The translations under genes were made by a program, and so were the position numbers. A model generated the notes under the pieces. It saw only the letters and a list, made by a program, of their open reading frames with translations. It searched no databases and was not told where the DNA came from. Below, one piece after another: positions 1 through 9,161 of a DNA stretch of 38,995 nt. This stretch comes from Candidatus Aenigmatarchaeota archaeon. GTDB taxonomy: Archaea > Aenigmatarchaeota > Aenigmatarchaeia > QMZP01 > QMZT01. How positions within the stretch are numbered: the stretch's first letter is position 1; the number at the start of each line of letters is the position of its first letter. The stretch spans positions 1-38,995 of the forward strand of contig WVZE01000038.1 of assembly GCA_011772645.1 (NCBI GenBank). The letters run 5' to 3'.

Positions 1-2243
1 CCGCAGTCGGAGTTCTGGGAGCATACGGGCTCTGAACAAAGGATCGGGGTGTATCCTGGATCGCCCCGTTTGAAGAGTGCGATGTTGTTATCGTTCCCTA
101 TGTTATAGGTAATTCCGCCATATGTCTCTCTGAGAGCATACTGGTTGGGCTCCTCCGTATAGGGAAAACAAACATTTGAAACCAGAACATTATCGCTTTC
201 AACCACCTCTATTCCACCCCTGTCTGAGTAGAGGACGCCGTTCTTATTGCTGGTAAAAACGGACACGTTTTCTGAATTTTCAATTTTTACGCATGTCCTG
301 CTGCCTTCATAAATGGAATAGTATAAATTGACATTATTGGAATTCTTGATCTCTATGGTCGTGTCAGTGGGCTCTCCGGCACCATTGAAGGCATACACAC
401 AAATAGGTTCATTGGTGTTTTCAATAAGCAGTGCACGACTAACATCTCCCAAACCGCGCTGCCTTGCCAGAAGTCCGTAGTGACTCCCTCCTCCGTTGTC
501 ACTTATCCTGAATCGATGATATCCGAGAAATGCGTCTACTTCACTCCCATAAGCGCCTGCCATTACGTTCCTGGTAACAGAGTTCCTTCCAGCCCGCCAT
601 TCGATGGGTGTGAAGCCCGGACCACCCGGTACCTCAAGATGCATATCTGTGTTCACGCTTAGCGAAGAAATTATCGTGGTCGCATCCTTGTCATTTTCCG
701 TGGTCAGTATAATGGTCTCCCCGGAAGGAGTCCAGGAGCTGTGGGGAATGATTCTTGAGAAAATATCGCCCACTCCGACCATTTCAGTTCTACTCTTAAG
801 CACGATCGTATCGCTGACAGTGTATATTCCTCTTGGAAGGAGTATCTTGTCATAGTTTTCGATGGCATAATTCAGGGCACTTGTATCGTCTGTCACGCCA
901 TCGCCCATTGCAGAGTAGCTGCCCATCTCTTTCACATTCACTGCATCTGCATCCTCGAACGAGGGGAATGTGTTTTCATCCCACCTGTGCTTTTTGACCA
1001 GGCTGTCAATGAGCTGGCTCGTGGTTACATCTACATTCTCGGTTTTAGATCTGTACTCGTTTGTGTTAAGGACGCCGTCAATAAGATTCGTTTCCTTGTA
1101 ATTGATGTAAACGTATTCCTTTATGTGGGTCCAGCCCTGGCTGTCTGTTATGTCCCAGCCGTTCGCAACAGAATCAGCACCTTTGACGTACACATCCCTC
1201 ATATAGAGATTCTTGCCGTCTTCAAATATCTGGCCACCGTTTGTTTCTATCAACCCGTCAACCAGGCTGAAGCCTCCCCTGGCCCGGCGCACGGCGCCGT
1301 TTGTAATACTTCCTGTAGTCGTAACGATATGAAAGCCCGCCACGAGAACAGGGCTTGCTGTACGGCTGCCCAGGTAGAACGCAGCATCATCCTGGTTCTT
1401 GAATGTGCTGCCGAAAATATATCCATGTCCGTTGTAGCCGTAGTAGTATTCACCTTCACTAAAGCAGGGTTCCGTACAATTATAAGGCTCTCCATAAAAA
1501 CCGTATTTACCTCCCTCAACCTCGACATTGTATGATGCCCCGCCGAGAGAGCCGAACATGCCCACACCGGCAAAAGCGCCGGTCGCATCTATCCTGGTGT
1601 CCTCGATAGCGGACCCCTGCGCACTAGAATGCTGTATGCCAATTGCTCCCGGATTTCCACTGAGGTCTATGTCAATCCCTCTGAAAATCTGGTTGAATGA
1701 TATGTCATTCTCTCCGCACTCCGGCCAGTTGTAGCCATACCTAGGGTCCCAATGTCCGGCATGTGCCCAATACAAAATCACAAACTGCGGGTTTTGCGGG
1801 TCAGAGAACTTGTTGGTATTCTCATTGAGCTTTATTATTGGCCTTCCAGCGCCCTTGGTCGAACCAACCAGCACATTCGGCTCTGGTTCGCCACGGAAAA
1901 TCGCATGATATTCCTGCTCGCAATATAGTGTGTCCGAAACCAGGTAGACCGCCCTTTCTCCGTTTTCCTGATTGGGAAAGAAGGCAACAAGCTGGTGATC
2001 CCGGGAATCGTTTATCGCCTTCTGCAGTGCCACAGTTGAGTCCTGCACACCAGTTGGGTCAACGGGGTTGCCGTTCCAGCCGTCATAAAGGGTCACATCC
2101 AGCACACCGATCTTGATGAGCTCGTTGTCTTGAGCTCCAATCTGGATTATGTGGTCCGGCAGTTCAGCCTCGAGTGCTTCGGATTGCGCAGAAATGATCA
2201 AAAACATGAAAAGGCTGCATATTACTAGCCGGTTGCTGCTCAT
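1..2243 (-). CDS. Secreted right-handed beta-helix protein with two pectate_lyase_3/GH55-like segments (partial; C-terminus beyond the left edge)
   Basis: Manual minus-strand translation is open from 2243 to 1 with no stop: MSSNRLVICSLFMFLIISAQSEALEAELPDHIIQIG... (signal peptide), then ...VLDVTLYDGWNGNPVDPTGVQDSTVALQKAINDSRDHQLVAFFPNQENGERAVYLVSDTLY... and a second copy of the motif ...VKEMGSYSAMGDGVTDDTSALNYAIENYDKILLPRGIYTVSDTIVLKSRTEMVGVG.... An in-frame upstream start is possible at 2297. Absent from the ORF track because it has no stop in the window. Confidence 0.85.
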   Translation of the reverse strand, partial: MSSNRLVICSLFMFLIISAQSEALEAELPDHIIQIGAQDNELIKIGVLDVTLYDGWNGNPVDPTGVQDSTVALQKAINDSRDHQLVAFFPNQENGERAVYLVSDTLYCEQEYHAIFRGEPEPNVLVGSTKGAGRPIIKLNENTNKFSDPQNPQFVILYWAHAGHWDPRYGYNWPECGENDISFNQIFRGIDIDLSGNPGAIGIQHSSAQGSAIEDTRIDATGAFAGVGMFGSLGGASYNVEVEGGKYGFYGEPYNCTEPCFSEGEYYYGYNGHGYIFGSTFKNQDDAAFYLGSRTASPVLVAGFHIVTTTGSITNGAVRRARGGFSLVDGLIETNGGQIFEDGKNLYMRDVYVKGADSVANGWDITDSQGWTHIKEYVYINYKETNLIDGVLNTNEYRSKTENVDVTTSQLIDSLVKKHRWDENTFPSFEDADAVNVKEMGSYSAMGDGVTDDTSALNYAIENYDKILLPRGIYTVSDTIVLKSRTEMVGVGDIFSRIIPHSSWTPSGETIILTTENDKDATTIISSLSVNTDMHLEVPGGPGFTPIEWRAGRNSVTRNVMAGAYGSEVDAFLGYHRFRISDNGGGSHYGLLARQRGLGDVSRALLIENTNEPICVYAFNGAGEPTDTTIEIKNSNNVNLYYSIYEGSRTCVKIENSENVSVFTSNKNGVLYSDRGGIEVVESDNVLVSNVCFPYTEEPNQYALRETYGGITYNIGNDNNIALFKRGDPGYTPILCSEPVCSQNSDC

Positions 2244-2322
2244 TTTTGATAATCTGTATGTACTTCTCTTTAATTCGGAAAACCCCATCATTCTCATATT
2301 AATATAAATGTTGTGTTGTCTT

Positions 2323-3126
2323 TTATTTGACCCATTTCTCCAGACCCTTTCCTTCGGGCCTCCCTTTCCCCAGGTCAATAGTCATGCCGTCCCTCGCGGC
2401 GATCGTTTTCACGCCCGTTTCCTTCTCGATCCATTTGGCCTCCCTTTCAGGCTTTGCCTTCAGCATCTTCATCCCGAAGTGCTGGATTACGGCGAGCGAG
2501 GGCCTGACCTTACCGATAAGCTTCACTGCCTGGTTGGAATTCATGTGTTCCGGCCATTCGACGTTTTTCGGTCTCAGCACGTTCAGAACGAGGTAATCAC
2601 ACCCTTCGAAATGTTTTTCCTGCCCCTCGAAATACTCCCCGTCCCCCGCGTATCCCAGGGTTTTCGACCCCCTGAAAACTAAACCAAGGGCTTTGGTCTC
2701 TCCGTGCTTGGTTGGCGTTGCTTCTATCTCTATTTTCCCGATCTTCGTTTTATTCCCAGGTCCGAGTATTTCATAGCGGTCGAGGAATTTCAGGTGATAT
2801 GGGGAAACAGCCGGCCTGTAAGAATCCCCTCCCTTTATCGCGAATTCACTCCCTATAAGAACCCCTCTCTTCTTCATCGCTCCCTGAGCCATGGATTCTA
2901 TTACCATTTCCGCGTCCGTGTAGTGATCCGTGTGGGCATGCGAGACAACTACGCCAGTTAATTTCCGCAAATTAACTCCATACTGCTTTGCCCGGACTAG
3001 CGCTCCCGGCCCGGGATCTATGTGTATCAGCTCGTTGTCCATCTCCAGAACAAATCCTCCCGACGCCCGGATCTGCGTCATTATCACGATCCTTCCGCCC
3101 GCGGTCCCCAAAAACGTGATTTTCAT
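2323..3126 (-). CDS. MBL-fold metallohydrolase
   Basis: MKITFLGTAGGRIVIMTQIRASGGFVLEM...HIDPGPGALVRA...GVVVSHAHTDHYTDAEMVIE...: HxHxDH motif. Start trimmed from the ORF-track start at 3303 to the Met at 3126. Confidence 0.85.
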   Translation of the reverse strand: MKITFLGTAGGRIVIMTQIRASGGFVLEMDNELIHIDPGPGALVRAKQYGVNLRKLTGVVVSHAHTDHYTDAEMVIESMAQGAMKKRGVLIGSEFAIKGGDSYRPAVSPYHLKFLDRYEILGPGNKTKIGKIEIEATPTKHGETKALGLVFRGSKTLGYAGDGEYFEGQEKHFEGCDYLVLNVLRPKNVEWPEHMNSNQAVKLIGKVRPSLAVIQHFGMKMLKAKPEREAKWIEKETGVKTIAARDGMTIDLGKGRPEGKGLEKWVK

Positions 3127-3351
3127 GGAACTAATTTTGTTTCCCGTATTATTAAGTTTGATGCCGAATCTGTTACTTCTTTCTTTGAGAAAAGTTATCG
3201 CACGCCTGAAACCCAGGGTCCCAGACATCTCCGAGATTGTTTGCGCACTCCAGGTCACCCGGAACTTTGCTCCTGAAGAATACACAATCCTTACACCTTG
3301 CATCGAATCTCATGATATCCCAATTTATTTTTATTTCATTCTTTTATATAT

Positions 3352-5019
3352 GTGATTATGAAACTCAGAAATCTCATTCTCGAGTACGCCCTGCAGAACG
3401 CGATATTCTACAAGGGGAAGGCAAATCCTTCCGCTGTCCTGGGAAAGATTATCTCCCAGAGTCCGGAGGCAAGATCCAACATAAAGGAAACGAGATCGCT
3501 GGTTGAGCAGACCGTAAGGCAGGTCAACCTCATGAGTCTGGACGAGCAGAGGAAGGCCCTCAGGAAGCTCGCCCCTGAAATGCTCGAAAGGGAGGAAAAG
3601 AGGCAGGAGGGCTTGTCCGATCTCCCTGATGCGAAGGAAGGGTTACGTACGCGCTTCGCCCCCTCCCCCACCGGTCCTTTGTCAATAGGACAGTTCATGC
3701 GCGCAGTCTTCCTTTCGCACGCCTACGCCAGGAAGTACAAGGGGAAGTTCATCGTGCGGGTGGAGGACACGGACGCGAAGAAGATCGAGCCCGGGGCGTA
3801 CGAATGGATAAAGGAGGATCTCATCCGGATGGGAACGAAATGGGATTCGCTTGTTCTCCAGTCCGATCGCCTTTCGCTCTACCACAAATTCGCGAAAGAG
3901 ATGATCGAGCTTTCGAAGGGATACGTCTGTTCATGCTCGCCCGAAAATTTCAGGAAGCACAAGCTCTCGAAAAGGGAATGTCCCTGCAGGGCAAACGACA
4001 AAAAGAAAAATCTCGAACTCTGGAACGCAATGGTAAGGGGCGAACTGGAGGAGGGATCGGCTGTCTTGCGATTCATGGGTAACATGAGCGATCCGAACCC
4101 CGTCCTTCGCGATCCACCGTTACTCAGGATAAACAAGGCGAAACACCCGTTGAAGGGGACTAAGTTCTCGGTCTGGCCTTTGTACAACTTCGCGTGCGTT
4201 GTGGATGACCATGACCTCGAAATCACGCACGTATTCCGCGGGAAGGAGCACGAGCACAACACCGAGGTCCAGAAAAGGATAGCTGACGTTTTCAAATGGA
4301 AATTCCCGAACGTTATAAACTTCGGGATGATCCGCTTCCCGGATGAGAAAATACACACGAGGGATATCAAAGAGATGATCGCGGAAGGGAAAGTGAAGGG
4401 ATGGGACGATCCAAGGCTTCCAACGATACGCTCTTTGCTCAAGAGGGGGTTCCAGCCCGAGGCGATAAAATCCCTTGCTTTACAGTGCGGACTCTCGAAG
4501 AATGACATCGAGCTGAGCTGGGAAAACCTGGACACGCAGAACCGGAAGCTCATCGATCCAATCGCGAATCGGTACATGGTCGTGATCGAACCTGTTAAAT
4601 TATCCATAGATAACGCCCCTGAGAAGCACGAGGTGTTCGAGCCCCTACATCCCGATCATGCCGACAGGGGGAAGAAGAAAATCCCTCTCAACCACTCGAG
4701 GATTTACATTTCGAAGGATGATCACAAGGTCTTCTCCGGCAAGTTTATCCGCCTGAAGGGATTGTACAACATCACGCTAGGTAAGAGGCCGAGATTCTCG
4801 GACGATCTCCTCATAAAGGAAATGCCCAAGATCCAGTGGGTGAGCGAGCCGAACGTGAAGGTCCGCGTGGTTAACAGGGACGGAACGCTAGAAGGCCTGG
4901 GAGAACCGGAACTGACTAACACGAAACCCAACGAGCTGATCCAGATGGAGAGGATCGGGTTCGGAAGGATTGATTCGAACAACCGGAGGGAAGTCGTGGT
5001 TTATTTTGCGCACAAGTAG
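3352..5019 (+). CDS. gltX: Glutamyl-tRNA synthetase (archaeal type, probably non-discriminating)
   Basis: TRFAPSPTGPLSIGQFMRAVFLSHAYARKYKGKFIVRVEDTDAKKIEPGAYEWIKEDL; class I synthetase signature. GTG at 3352 or ATG at 3358. GatDE in the same window fits a non-discriminating enzyme. Confidence 0.93.
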   Translation: MIMKLRNLILEYALQNAIFYKGKANPSAVLGKIISQSPEARSNIKETRSLVEQTVRQVNLMSLDEQRKALRKLAPEMLEREEKRQEGLSDLPDAKEGLRTRFAPSPTGPLSIGQFMRAVFLSHAYARKYKGKFIVRVEDTDAKKIEPGAYEWIKEDLIRMGTKWDSLVLQSDRLSLYHKFAKEMIELSKGYVCSCSPENFRKHKLSKRECPCRANDKKKNLELWNAMVRGELEEGSAVLRFMGNMSDPNPVLRDPPLLRINKAKHPLKGTKFSVWPLYNFACVVDDHDLEITHVFRGKEHEHNTEVQKRIADVFKWKFPNVINFGMIRFPDEKIHTRDIKEMIAEGKVKGWDDPRLPTIRSLLKRGFQPEAIKSLALQCGLSKNDIELSWENLDTQNRKLIDPIANRYMVVIEPVKLSIDNAPEKHEVFEPLHPDHADRGKKKIPLNHSRIYISKDDHKVFSGKFIRLKGLYNITLGKRPRFSDDLLIKEMPKIQWVSEPNVKVRVVNRDGTLEGLGEPELTNTKPNELIQMERIGFGRIDSNNRREVVVYFAHK

Positions 5020-5049
5020 GAAATATTACACTGTAATGTTCCGAAAGCT

Positions 5050-5859
5050 CTACAAAATCCCCAAAAGATCAAACAAACCCAAACCCCTACCTCTAAGTTC
5101 CACGAACTCCGCGTACTCAACCCCAGCGAGCTCCTTCGCCTTCTCCTTTGCGTCATGGATCGTCCCAAGGGAATCTATCAGACCGATTTCAATCGCGTCC
5201 TTCCCCAGAAACACATCCCCGCTTGATATCTGATCTACCTGTTCCTGGGATAAATTCCTTGTCTTCTTTATGTCATCCAGGAAGTACTTGAATATCTCAT
5301 CGATCATGTATTGGAGTTTCTCCCTCTCCTCCTCTGTGATGTTTCGAAAGGGAGTTCCCGTGTCCTTCCTCTCCCCTGAGGTTATCTGCTCATACGTGAT
5401 TCCGTATTTTTCGAACAGCTGGGAAAACTCGAGATACGAGGCAGTCGCCCCTATGGATCCCGTCAGGGTTAACGGATCAGCCATTATGTGGTCACAGGAT
5501 GAGGCTATCCAGTACGCCCCGCTCGCCGCGATGTCCCCCATCCAGCACACTGTTGGTTTTTCCATACGTTTAAGAGCATAGGCTATCTCCCTGGAAGCGA
5601 CAGCAGATCCTCCGGGAGAGTTTATCTCGAAGAGGACGCCACGTATGGTCGGATCCTCCTCTGCCTTTTCTATTATGGAAAGCATTTCCTCTGGTGTGGT
5701 TGTTTCGAAAAGGAAGGAGGGAGATGAGGTTATCGTCCCCTTCACGCGGATCACAGCGACCGTGCTCCCGAAGGAGACCAAAGAAAACATTCCGGCAACA
5801 AAGATAACGACCGCGGCCCCGATCAGCAGGCCCAGGAGGAACTTCCCGTAGTTTTTCAT
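5050..5859 (-). CDS. sppA: Signal peptide peptidase SppA (S49)
   Basis: N-terminal TM helix; ...GVLFEINSPGGSAVASREIAYALKRMEKPTVCWMGDIAASGAYWIASSCDHIMADPLTLTGSIGA... Confidence 0.93.
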   Translation of the reverse strand: MKNYGKFLLGLLIGAAVVIFVAGMFSLVSFGSTVAVIRVKGTITSSPSFLFETTTPEEMLSIIEKAEEDPTIRGVLFEINSPGGSAVASREIAYALKRMEKPTVCWMGDIAASGAYWIASSCDHIMADPLTLTGSIGATASYLEFSQLFEKYGITYEQITSGERKDTGTPFRNITEEEREKLQYMIDEIFKYFLDDIKKTRNLSQEQVDQISSGDVFLGKDAIEIGLIDSLGTIHDAKEKAKELAGVEYAEFVELRGRGLGLFDLLGIL

Positions 5860-5916
5860 AACAATCGTTTGTATATCTTACTTAAATGTATTGGCGGAAT
5901 TATTAAAAGTGATGTT

Positions 5917-6891
5917 ATGATCTGCCTGGGAATAGAATCGACTGCTCACACCTTCGGGATCGGAATCTGTGATGATAAGGGAAGGATTCTCGCGAACGAG
6001 AGGTCTGTTTACAAGCCAAAGAAGGGCTGGGGGATCGTCCCCATGGAAGCCGGGAAGCACCATGAAGAGACGAGGGACGGGGTTCTCAGGAAGGCTCTTG
6101 AAAAGTCCGGAAAGAGAATGGAGGACGTTGACCTGATAACCTATTCCAGGGGACCGGGCCTCCCTCCGTGTTTGTACAAGGGCATGGAATTCGCGAAAAA
6201 CCTCGCCGGCGAAAACAAAATCCCTCTGATAGGGGTGAACCACTGCGTTGCGCACATAGAGATCGGAAGACTGACCTCAGGGTTTAAAGACCCTGTGGTT
6301 GTTTACGTTTCCGGCGGAAACACGCAGATCATTTCCTTCTCCGAATCTCGCTACCGCGTGTTCGGGGAGTGCATGGATATTGGAATTGGAAACGCGCTCG
6401 ACAAGTTCGGTCGTTCGGTGGGGCTCGACTTTCCTCAGGCCCCTAAAATCGAGCAGCTCGCCAAGAAGGGGAAATGGATCGATCTTCCCTATGTGGTGAA
6501 GGGGATGGATCTTTCCTTCTCAGGAATCGTGACCGCCTGCCTGAACAAACACAAGTCAGGCGAACCACTCGAAAACCTCTGTTACTCGATCCAGGAGGTT
6601 TTCTTCTCCATGCTCACAGAGGTAACTGAGCGTGCGCTCGCCCACCTGGGGAAGGATCAGGTTTTGCTTACGGGAGGCGTTGCGGCGAACCTCCGCCTGC
6701 AGGAAATGCTGAACAAAATGGCGAAGGAAAGGAAAGGAAAATTCGCAGTCGTCCCCCGCGAACTGTCAGGCGATAACGGAGCAATGATCGCCTGGAATGG
6801 GTTGATCGCTCACAAATCCGGACAAAAAAGTTCGAGAGATGTTGATTCAAGATGGAGAACTGATGACGTAGATGTTCCGTGGGTAAAGTAA
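5917..6891 (+). CDS. kae1: tRNA N6-threonylcarbamoyladenosine biosynthesis protein Kae1/TsaD (no fused Bud32 domain)
   Basis: MICLGIESTAHTFGIGICDDKGRIL...KKGWGIVPMEAGKHHEETRDGVL...GVNHCVAHIEIGR...VYVSGGNTQII...LLTGGVAANLRLQEML. Start trimmed from 5869. Confidence 0.93.
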   Translation: MICLGIESTAHTFGIGICDDKGRILANERSVYKPKKGWGIVPMEAGKHHEETRDGVLRKALEKSGKRMEDVDLITYSRGPGLPPCLYKGMEFAKNLAGENKIPLIGVNHCVAHIEIGRLTSGFKDPVVVYVSGGNTQIISFSESRYRVFGECMDIGIGNALDKFGRSVGLDFPQAPKIEQLAKKGKWIDLPYVVKGMDLSFSGIVTACLNKHKSGEPLENLCYSIQEVFFSMLTEVTERALAHLGKDQVLLTGGVAANLRLQEMLNKMAKERKGKFAVVPRELSGDNGAMIAWNGLIAHKSGQKSSRDVDSRWRTDDVDVPWVK

Positions 6892-6892
6892 T

Positions 6893-7195
6893 TTAAAATG
6901 GGTATACTCCTACTTTTCTTGCTTGGCATATATCTATAAATTTACCAATTGACTCATCCGCTTCAGGTCCTGATACTAAAAGTTTCAATTGACGGTCACC
7001 ACTTAGTTCTTCTTTGGGTTCACCTACAATCACCAGACTTTCTTTGGTTTCATGATCCTTTATAACGCCAGTGTCATAATTTTCTCTTGACCTGGGATGA
7101 TATTGAGGATTGAATTTTTCCCCGAATGACTCGTTGAGCCCTTTTATCACAGCAGTGGTGTTAAGATTGAGTCGATAAGTTCTTCCTCTGGGCAT
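6893..7195 (-). CDS. Conserved hypothetical protein, about 100 aa
   Basis: MPRGRTYRLNLNTTAVIKGLNESFGEKFNPQYHPRSRENYDTGVIKDHETKESLVIVGEPKEEL...; SD-like GAGGTGAT upstream. Confidence 0.6.
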   Translation of the reverse strand: MPRGRTYRLNLNTTAVIKGLNESFGEKFNPQYHPRSRENYDTGVIKDHETKESLVIVGEPKEELSGDRQLKLLVSGPEADESIGKFIDICQARKVGVYPF

Positions 7196-7300
7196 TATCA
7201 ATCACCTCGAATTGCTTATTTTGACAGGAAATTTTATATTCTTTTTCCCCAGGTTTTTCCGGGGCGAACCAAATTTAAATCCTGTCTGCAATTTCTATGT

Positions 7301-8527
7301 ATGAAAATCGCAATCCTCTCGGACTTCCATTTCGGTTTCGGGACAGGGACGGAGAGGGAGGAAGATCCCTACGAGGCGGTGAGGGAGGCGATCGAAAAGG
7401 CGAAGGATTCCGACCTGATACTTCTCGGAGGGGATGTTTTTGACACCAGGAATCCGAACGCGGAGGTTCTTGCGAGGGCGATGGAACTGCTAGTGAAAGC
7501 TCTGCTCAGGAAGAGCGGAACCAGGCTCGTTAAGGGTCTGGGAAAGGATATTTCGAAGGTCTCGGAGATCGCGCTCATGGGAACCCCGATCGTCGCGATA
7601 CACGGGACGCACGAACGAAGGACGAAGGGCCTGCTGAACCCGGTAGAGGCGCTCGAGAAGGCTGGATTCCTTGTATACCTCCACTGCAACGGGGTGGTTT
7701 TCGAGAAAAACGGGGAGAAAGTCGCTGTTCACGGCATGTCAGGAGTTCCGGACCAGTACGCCGAATCCGTTCTGAAGAACTGGAACCCGAAGCCTGTCGA
7801 GGGCTTCAACATCTTTATCCTCCACCAGTCTATCACTGAATTCCTTTACGCCCCGCACACGCTGGACCTGAATATCCTCCCGAAGGGTTTCGATTTGTAT
7901 GTGAACGGGCACATACACGAGCCAAGGAAGGCCGAATACTCCGGGAAACCCCTCCTCATGACCGGTTCCCTGATACCCACCCAGCTGAAGGAGGAGTCCA
8001 CCAAACCCAAGGGATTCTGGACCTTTGAGACCAAAACGCTTGAAACCCGCTGGATACAGCTGGGTAACCAGAGAAAGGTTTACTACAAAACGTTCGAGAA
8101 CCCGGATCTCGAAACGATCGAAAGGGAAATCAAAAAGATCCTGGAGGAGGAGCAAAGGAAGAAACCAATAGTGAGAGTGAATCTGAAGGGGAAGGTCAAG
8201 GATACGCTAACGAGTGAGATAGAATCGAAATTCGGGGATAAGATACTCATCTCCTTCAAGAGGGAGGTCCCGAAAAGCGAAATCCCGACCAGAACCCTTG
8301 AGGAGCACAAGCTGTCCGTGGAGGAAATGGGCAGGAAGTTTCTTCTTGAAAACCTTGAAAAATCCGGCCTGGATCCGAAAACATTCGAGAACGTCTTTGA
8401 GCTGCTCGTTGAGGGCAAGAATGAGGAGGCAACGGAAAGATTAACCAGGATGCCGGTAAAAAAGAAACCGAAAAGGGAAGTAAAGGAAACGAAACAAACC
8501 GTGTTATTCGGGGAGAAAGCTAATTAG
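7301..8527 (+). CDS. mre11: Mre11-like DNA double-strand-break repair nuclease
   Basis: MKIAILSDFHFGFGTGTEREEDPYEAVREAIEKAKDSDLILLGGDVFDTRNPN...AIHGTHERR...YVNGHIHEPR: calcineurin-like phosphoesterase motifs in Mre11 context. Confidence 0.85.
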   Translation: MKIAILSDFHFGFGTGTEREEDPYEAVREAIEKAKDSDLILLGGDVFDTRNPNAEVLARAMELLVKALLRKSGTRLVKGLGKDISKVSEIALMGTPIVAIHGTHERRTKGLLNPVEALEKAGFLVYLHCNGVVFEKNGEKVAVHGMSGVPDQYAESVLKNWNPKPVEGFNIFILHQSITEFLYAPHTLDLNILPKGFDLYVNGHIHEPRKAEYSGKPLLMTGSLIPTQLKEESTKPKGFWTFETKTLETRWIQLGNQRKVYYKTFENPDLETIEREIKKILEEEQRKKPIVRVNLKGKVKDTLTSEIESKFGDKILISFKREVPKSEIPTRTLEEHKLSVEEMGRKFLLENLEKSGLDPKTFENVFELLVEGKNEEATERLTRMPVKKKPKREVKETKQTVLFGEKAN

Positions 8528-8562
8528 CTTAACGTGATAAATATATTATTAAGGGTGTTTTT

Positions 8563-9132
8563 GTGGTGGAGTTCTATATCAAGGTCGAGAATGTCGTGGC
8601 CTTCGCGGTCCTGGGCAGGAAGATAACTCTGACCAAACTGGTGGAGAAGATGGATAACACGGAATACGAACCCGAGCAGTTCCCCGGCCTTGTATACAGG
8701 ATAAAGGATCCCAGGGCAGCCGCCCTCATATTCTCCTCGGGGAAGATCGTGTGCACGGGAGCGAAAAGCATACAGATGGCGAAGGAGGCTATGAAAAAAA
8801 TAGTGAACGATATAAGGAAGACAGGAACCTCCATGCCGAGGAAGTTCAAAATCAACATAGAGAACATCGTGGCCTCGACCAAGATAGAGGTTAAGCCCAA
8901 ACTGATGCTGGATGAAATCGCGATTTCGCTCGAGGAAGTGGAATACGAACCCGAGCAGTTCCCCGGCCTTGTGTACAGGATGAAGAGCCCCCGAACTGCT
9001 TTCCTGCTTTTCGGTTCAGGAAAGATAATATGCACGGGCGGGAGAAACCTTGAAGACATAAATATCGCGCTGAACAAGTTCAAGAAACGCCTGGAAGGGA
9101 TCGGGCTGAAGGTCAAACCCATAAAGGGATAA
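8563..9132 (+). CDS. tbp: TATA-box-binding protein (TBP)
   Basis: Two direct repeats of the TBP fold: VENVVAFAVLGRKITLTKLVEKMDNTEYEPEQFPGLVYRIKDPRAAALIFSSGKIVCTGAKS / IENIVASTKIEVKPKLMLDEIAISLEEVEYEPEQFPGLVYRMKSPRTAFLLFGSGKIICTGGRN. GTG start. Confidence 0.97.
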   Translation: MVEFYIKVENVVAFAVLGRKITLTKLVEKMDNTEYEPEQFPGLVYRIKDPRAAALIFSSGKIVCTGAKSIQMAKEAMKKIVNDIRKTGTSMPRKFKINIENIVASTKIEVKPKLMLDEIAISLEEVEYEPEQFPGLVYRMKSPRTAFLLFGSGKIICTGGRNLEDINIALNKFKKRLEGIGLKVKPIKG

Positions 9133-9161
9133 ATTTTAAGTTCTAAAAACAATTCTTTACT

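Noticed and set aside
987-1535. ORF-track entries 480..662, 604..855, 987..1535 (+) and 1250..1588 (-) as genes
   Set aside because: They lie within the continuous minus-strand beta-helix frame, which has a signal peptide and family motifs; the track entries have no recognisable content.
3879-4607. Long antisense ORF (242 aa) inside gltX
   Set aside because: Shadow ORF opposite a motif-verified GluRS; Ser/Phe-rich composition typical of antisense reading.
8574-9152. 192-aa antisense ORF covering tbp
   Set aside because: Mirror of the TBP direct repeats; no independent evidence.
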